The translations under genes and the position numbers were made by a program. Shown in pieces: positions 5,120 to 5,705 of a DNA stretch of 5,705 nucleotides. The stretch is from Alphaproteobacteria bacterium (GTDB taxonomy: Bacteria; Pseudomonadota; Alphaproteobacteria; ATCC43930; CGMCC-115725): positions 1 through 5,705 of the forward strand of contig JASHUX010000252.1 in the NCBI GenBank assembly GCA_030039775.1. The letters run 5' to 3'. The notes beneath the pieces are model-generated. The model made no database searches and was not told the DNA's origin. It saw only the letters and a program-made list of their open reading frames with translations. Position 1 is the stretch's first letter, and each line of letters starts with the position of its first letter.

Positions 5120-5121
5120 CG
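5083..5121. repeat. 6-bp inverted repeat at the convergent gene ends
   Basis: CGTCAC (5083-5088) and GTGACG (5116-5121) are perfect inverted arms that contain the stop codons of the two overlapping convergent genes. The stem is short, the loop is 27 bases and there is no T-run, so a terminator role is only a possibility. Confidence 0.25.
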
Positions 5122-5705
5122 GCGTCCGCGACGCTGTGGAACAGATGATCGGCACCGAGCAATGTCACTAAGCCGAACCGGTCGACCGCGTCTTGCGCGC
5201 GCGTCGATTCGAGCCGCGCCACCGCCACGTCGATATGCCGCTCGCGGCAATGGCGCAGCAGCGCCGCGATGCTTTGCGCCGCGGTGTAGTCGATCTCGAC
5301 GATGCTGCTCGCCTCGATCACGAGCAGCTTTACGCCCGGGCGTGCTGCGATTTTCTGGTCGACGCCGCGTGTGAAAATGTCGGCGTTGAGAAACGCGAGC
5401 GGCGCCTGGAACCCCAACACCAATACGCCCGGGACCGTCTCGCCGGGCGCCGGCCACCAGATCGTCGTGCCGTGAATGCGCTGGAACTCGATTGCCTGCG
5501 CGCGGGCGATCGTCCACATGCCGTGCAGCAGCGACAACACGATGCCGATGCCGACGCCGTATTGAATCGGCAATACCACAATCGCGATCATGGTCGCGGC
5601 GATCAGCCCAAATTCGGCGCGCGACTGGCGCCAGACGCTGACGAATACCGATACCCGCGTGATCCGCTGCGCCACGAAAAACAGCACGCCCGCCAATGCC
5701 GCGGT
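5085..5705 (-). CDS. SulP-family anion transporter, C-terminal part with STAS domain (partial)
   Basis: Only the last 206 codons are in the window; the 5' part lies beyond the right edge, and the frame stays open there. SulP proteins are inner-membrane transporters of sulfate, bicarbonate or related anions. The visible part begins inside the membrane domain. A hydrophobic hairpin at visible residues 32-60 (FGLIAATMIAIVVLPIQYGV onward) matches the last transmembrane helices. A linker follows, and then a STAS domain at about 72-200. STAS hallmarks are VPGVLVLGFQAPLAFLNADIF at the first strands and VIEASSIVEIDYTAAQ at the conserved loop, where Glu131 stands in place of the more usual Asp. The stop is TGA at 5087-5085. 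The transported ion cannot be told from this portion. No carbonic anhydrase or sulfur gene is visible nearby. Confidence 0.88.
   Translation of the reverse strand, partial: TAALAGVLFFVAQRITRVSVFVSVWRQSRAEFGLIAATMIAIVVLPIQYGVGIGIVLSLLHGMWTIARAQAIEFQRIHGTTIWWPAPGETVPGVLVLGFQAPLAFLNADIFTRGVDQKIAARPGVKLLVIEASSIVEIDYTAAQSIAALLRHCRERHIDVAVARLESTRAQDAVDRFGLVTLLGADHLFHSVADAVTTLVPGSPGR

Noticed and set aside
4388..5155. 255-codon minus-strand frame across the methyltransferase
   Set aside because: It is antisense to conserved SAM-binding motifs on the plus strand and has no recognisable domain or ribosome site.

Overview
The window looks like chromosomal DNA from a GC-rich Gram-negative bacterium, most likely an alphaproteobacterium. 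The grounds are strong G/C bias at third codon positions, the tightly coupled accD-folC pair, and alphaproteobacterial-looking AccD, FolC and MutT sequences. The order within the class cannot be fixed from the sequence.

Layout: (1) Positions 1-162 hold a leader rich in inverted repeats, with a possible minus-strand gene running off the left edge. (2) 163-2324 is an operon of accD (acetyl-CoA carboxylase beta subunit) and folC (folylpolyglutamate/dihydrofolate synthase), joined by a 4-base GTGA overlap. (3) 2325-2409 is a stem-loop region between converging genes. (4) On the minus strand, 2410-3150 is an unrecognised gene for a Tyr/Gly-rich, apparently disordered protein with a His/Asp-rich tail. 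(5) Divergent from it, 3198-3668 encodes a small membrane protein with two helices and a bacterial PH domain. (6) 3669-3915 is a relatively AT-rich gene-free stretch. (7) 3916-4323 on the minus strand is a MutT-type Nudix hydrolase. (8) Divergent from that, 4412-5119 is a TylF-like SAM methyltransferase that starts with TTG behind a strong ribosome binding site. (9) From the right edge, on the minus strand, comes the C-terminal part of a SulP-type anion transporter with its STAS domain. Its 3' end overlaps the methyltransferase 3' end by 35 bases.

How the genes work together: accD and folC are the only clear co-transcribed pair (fatty acid precursor and folate metabolism). The others are single genes in divergent or convergent pairs: MutT cleans the nucleotide pool, SulP imports an anion, and the PH protein sits in the inner membrane. 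No mobile element, CRISPR array, RNA gene or obvious defence or biosynthetic cluster is visible. The part most likely to be undescribed is the Tyr/Gly-rich protein at 2410-3150.
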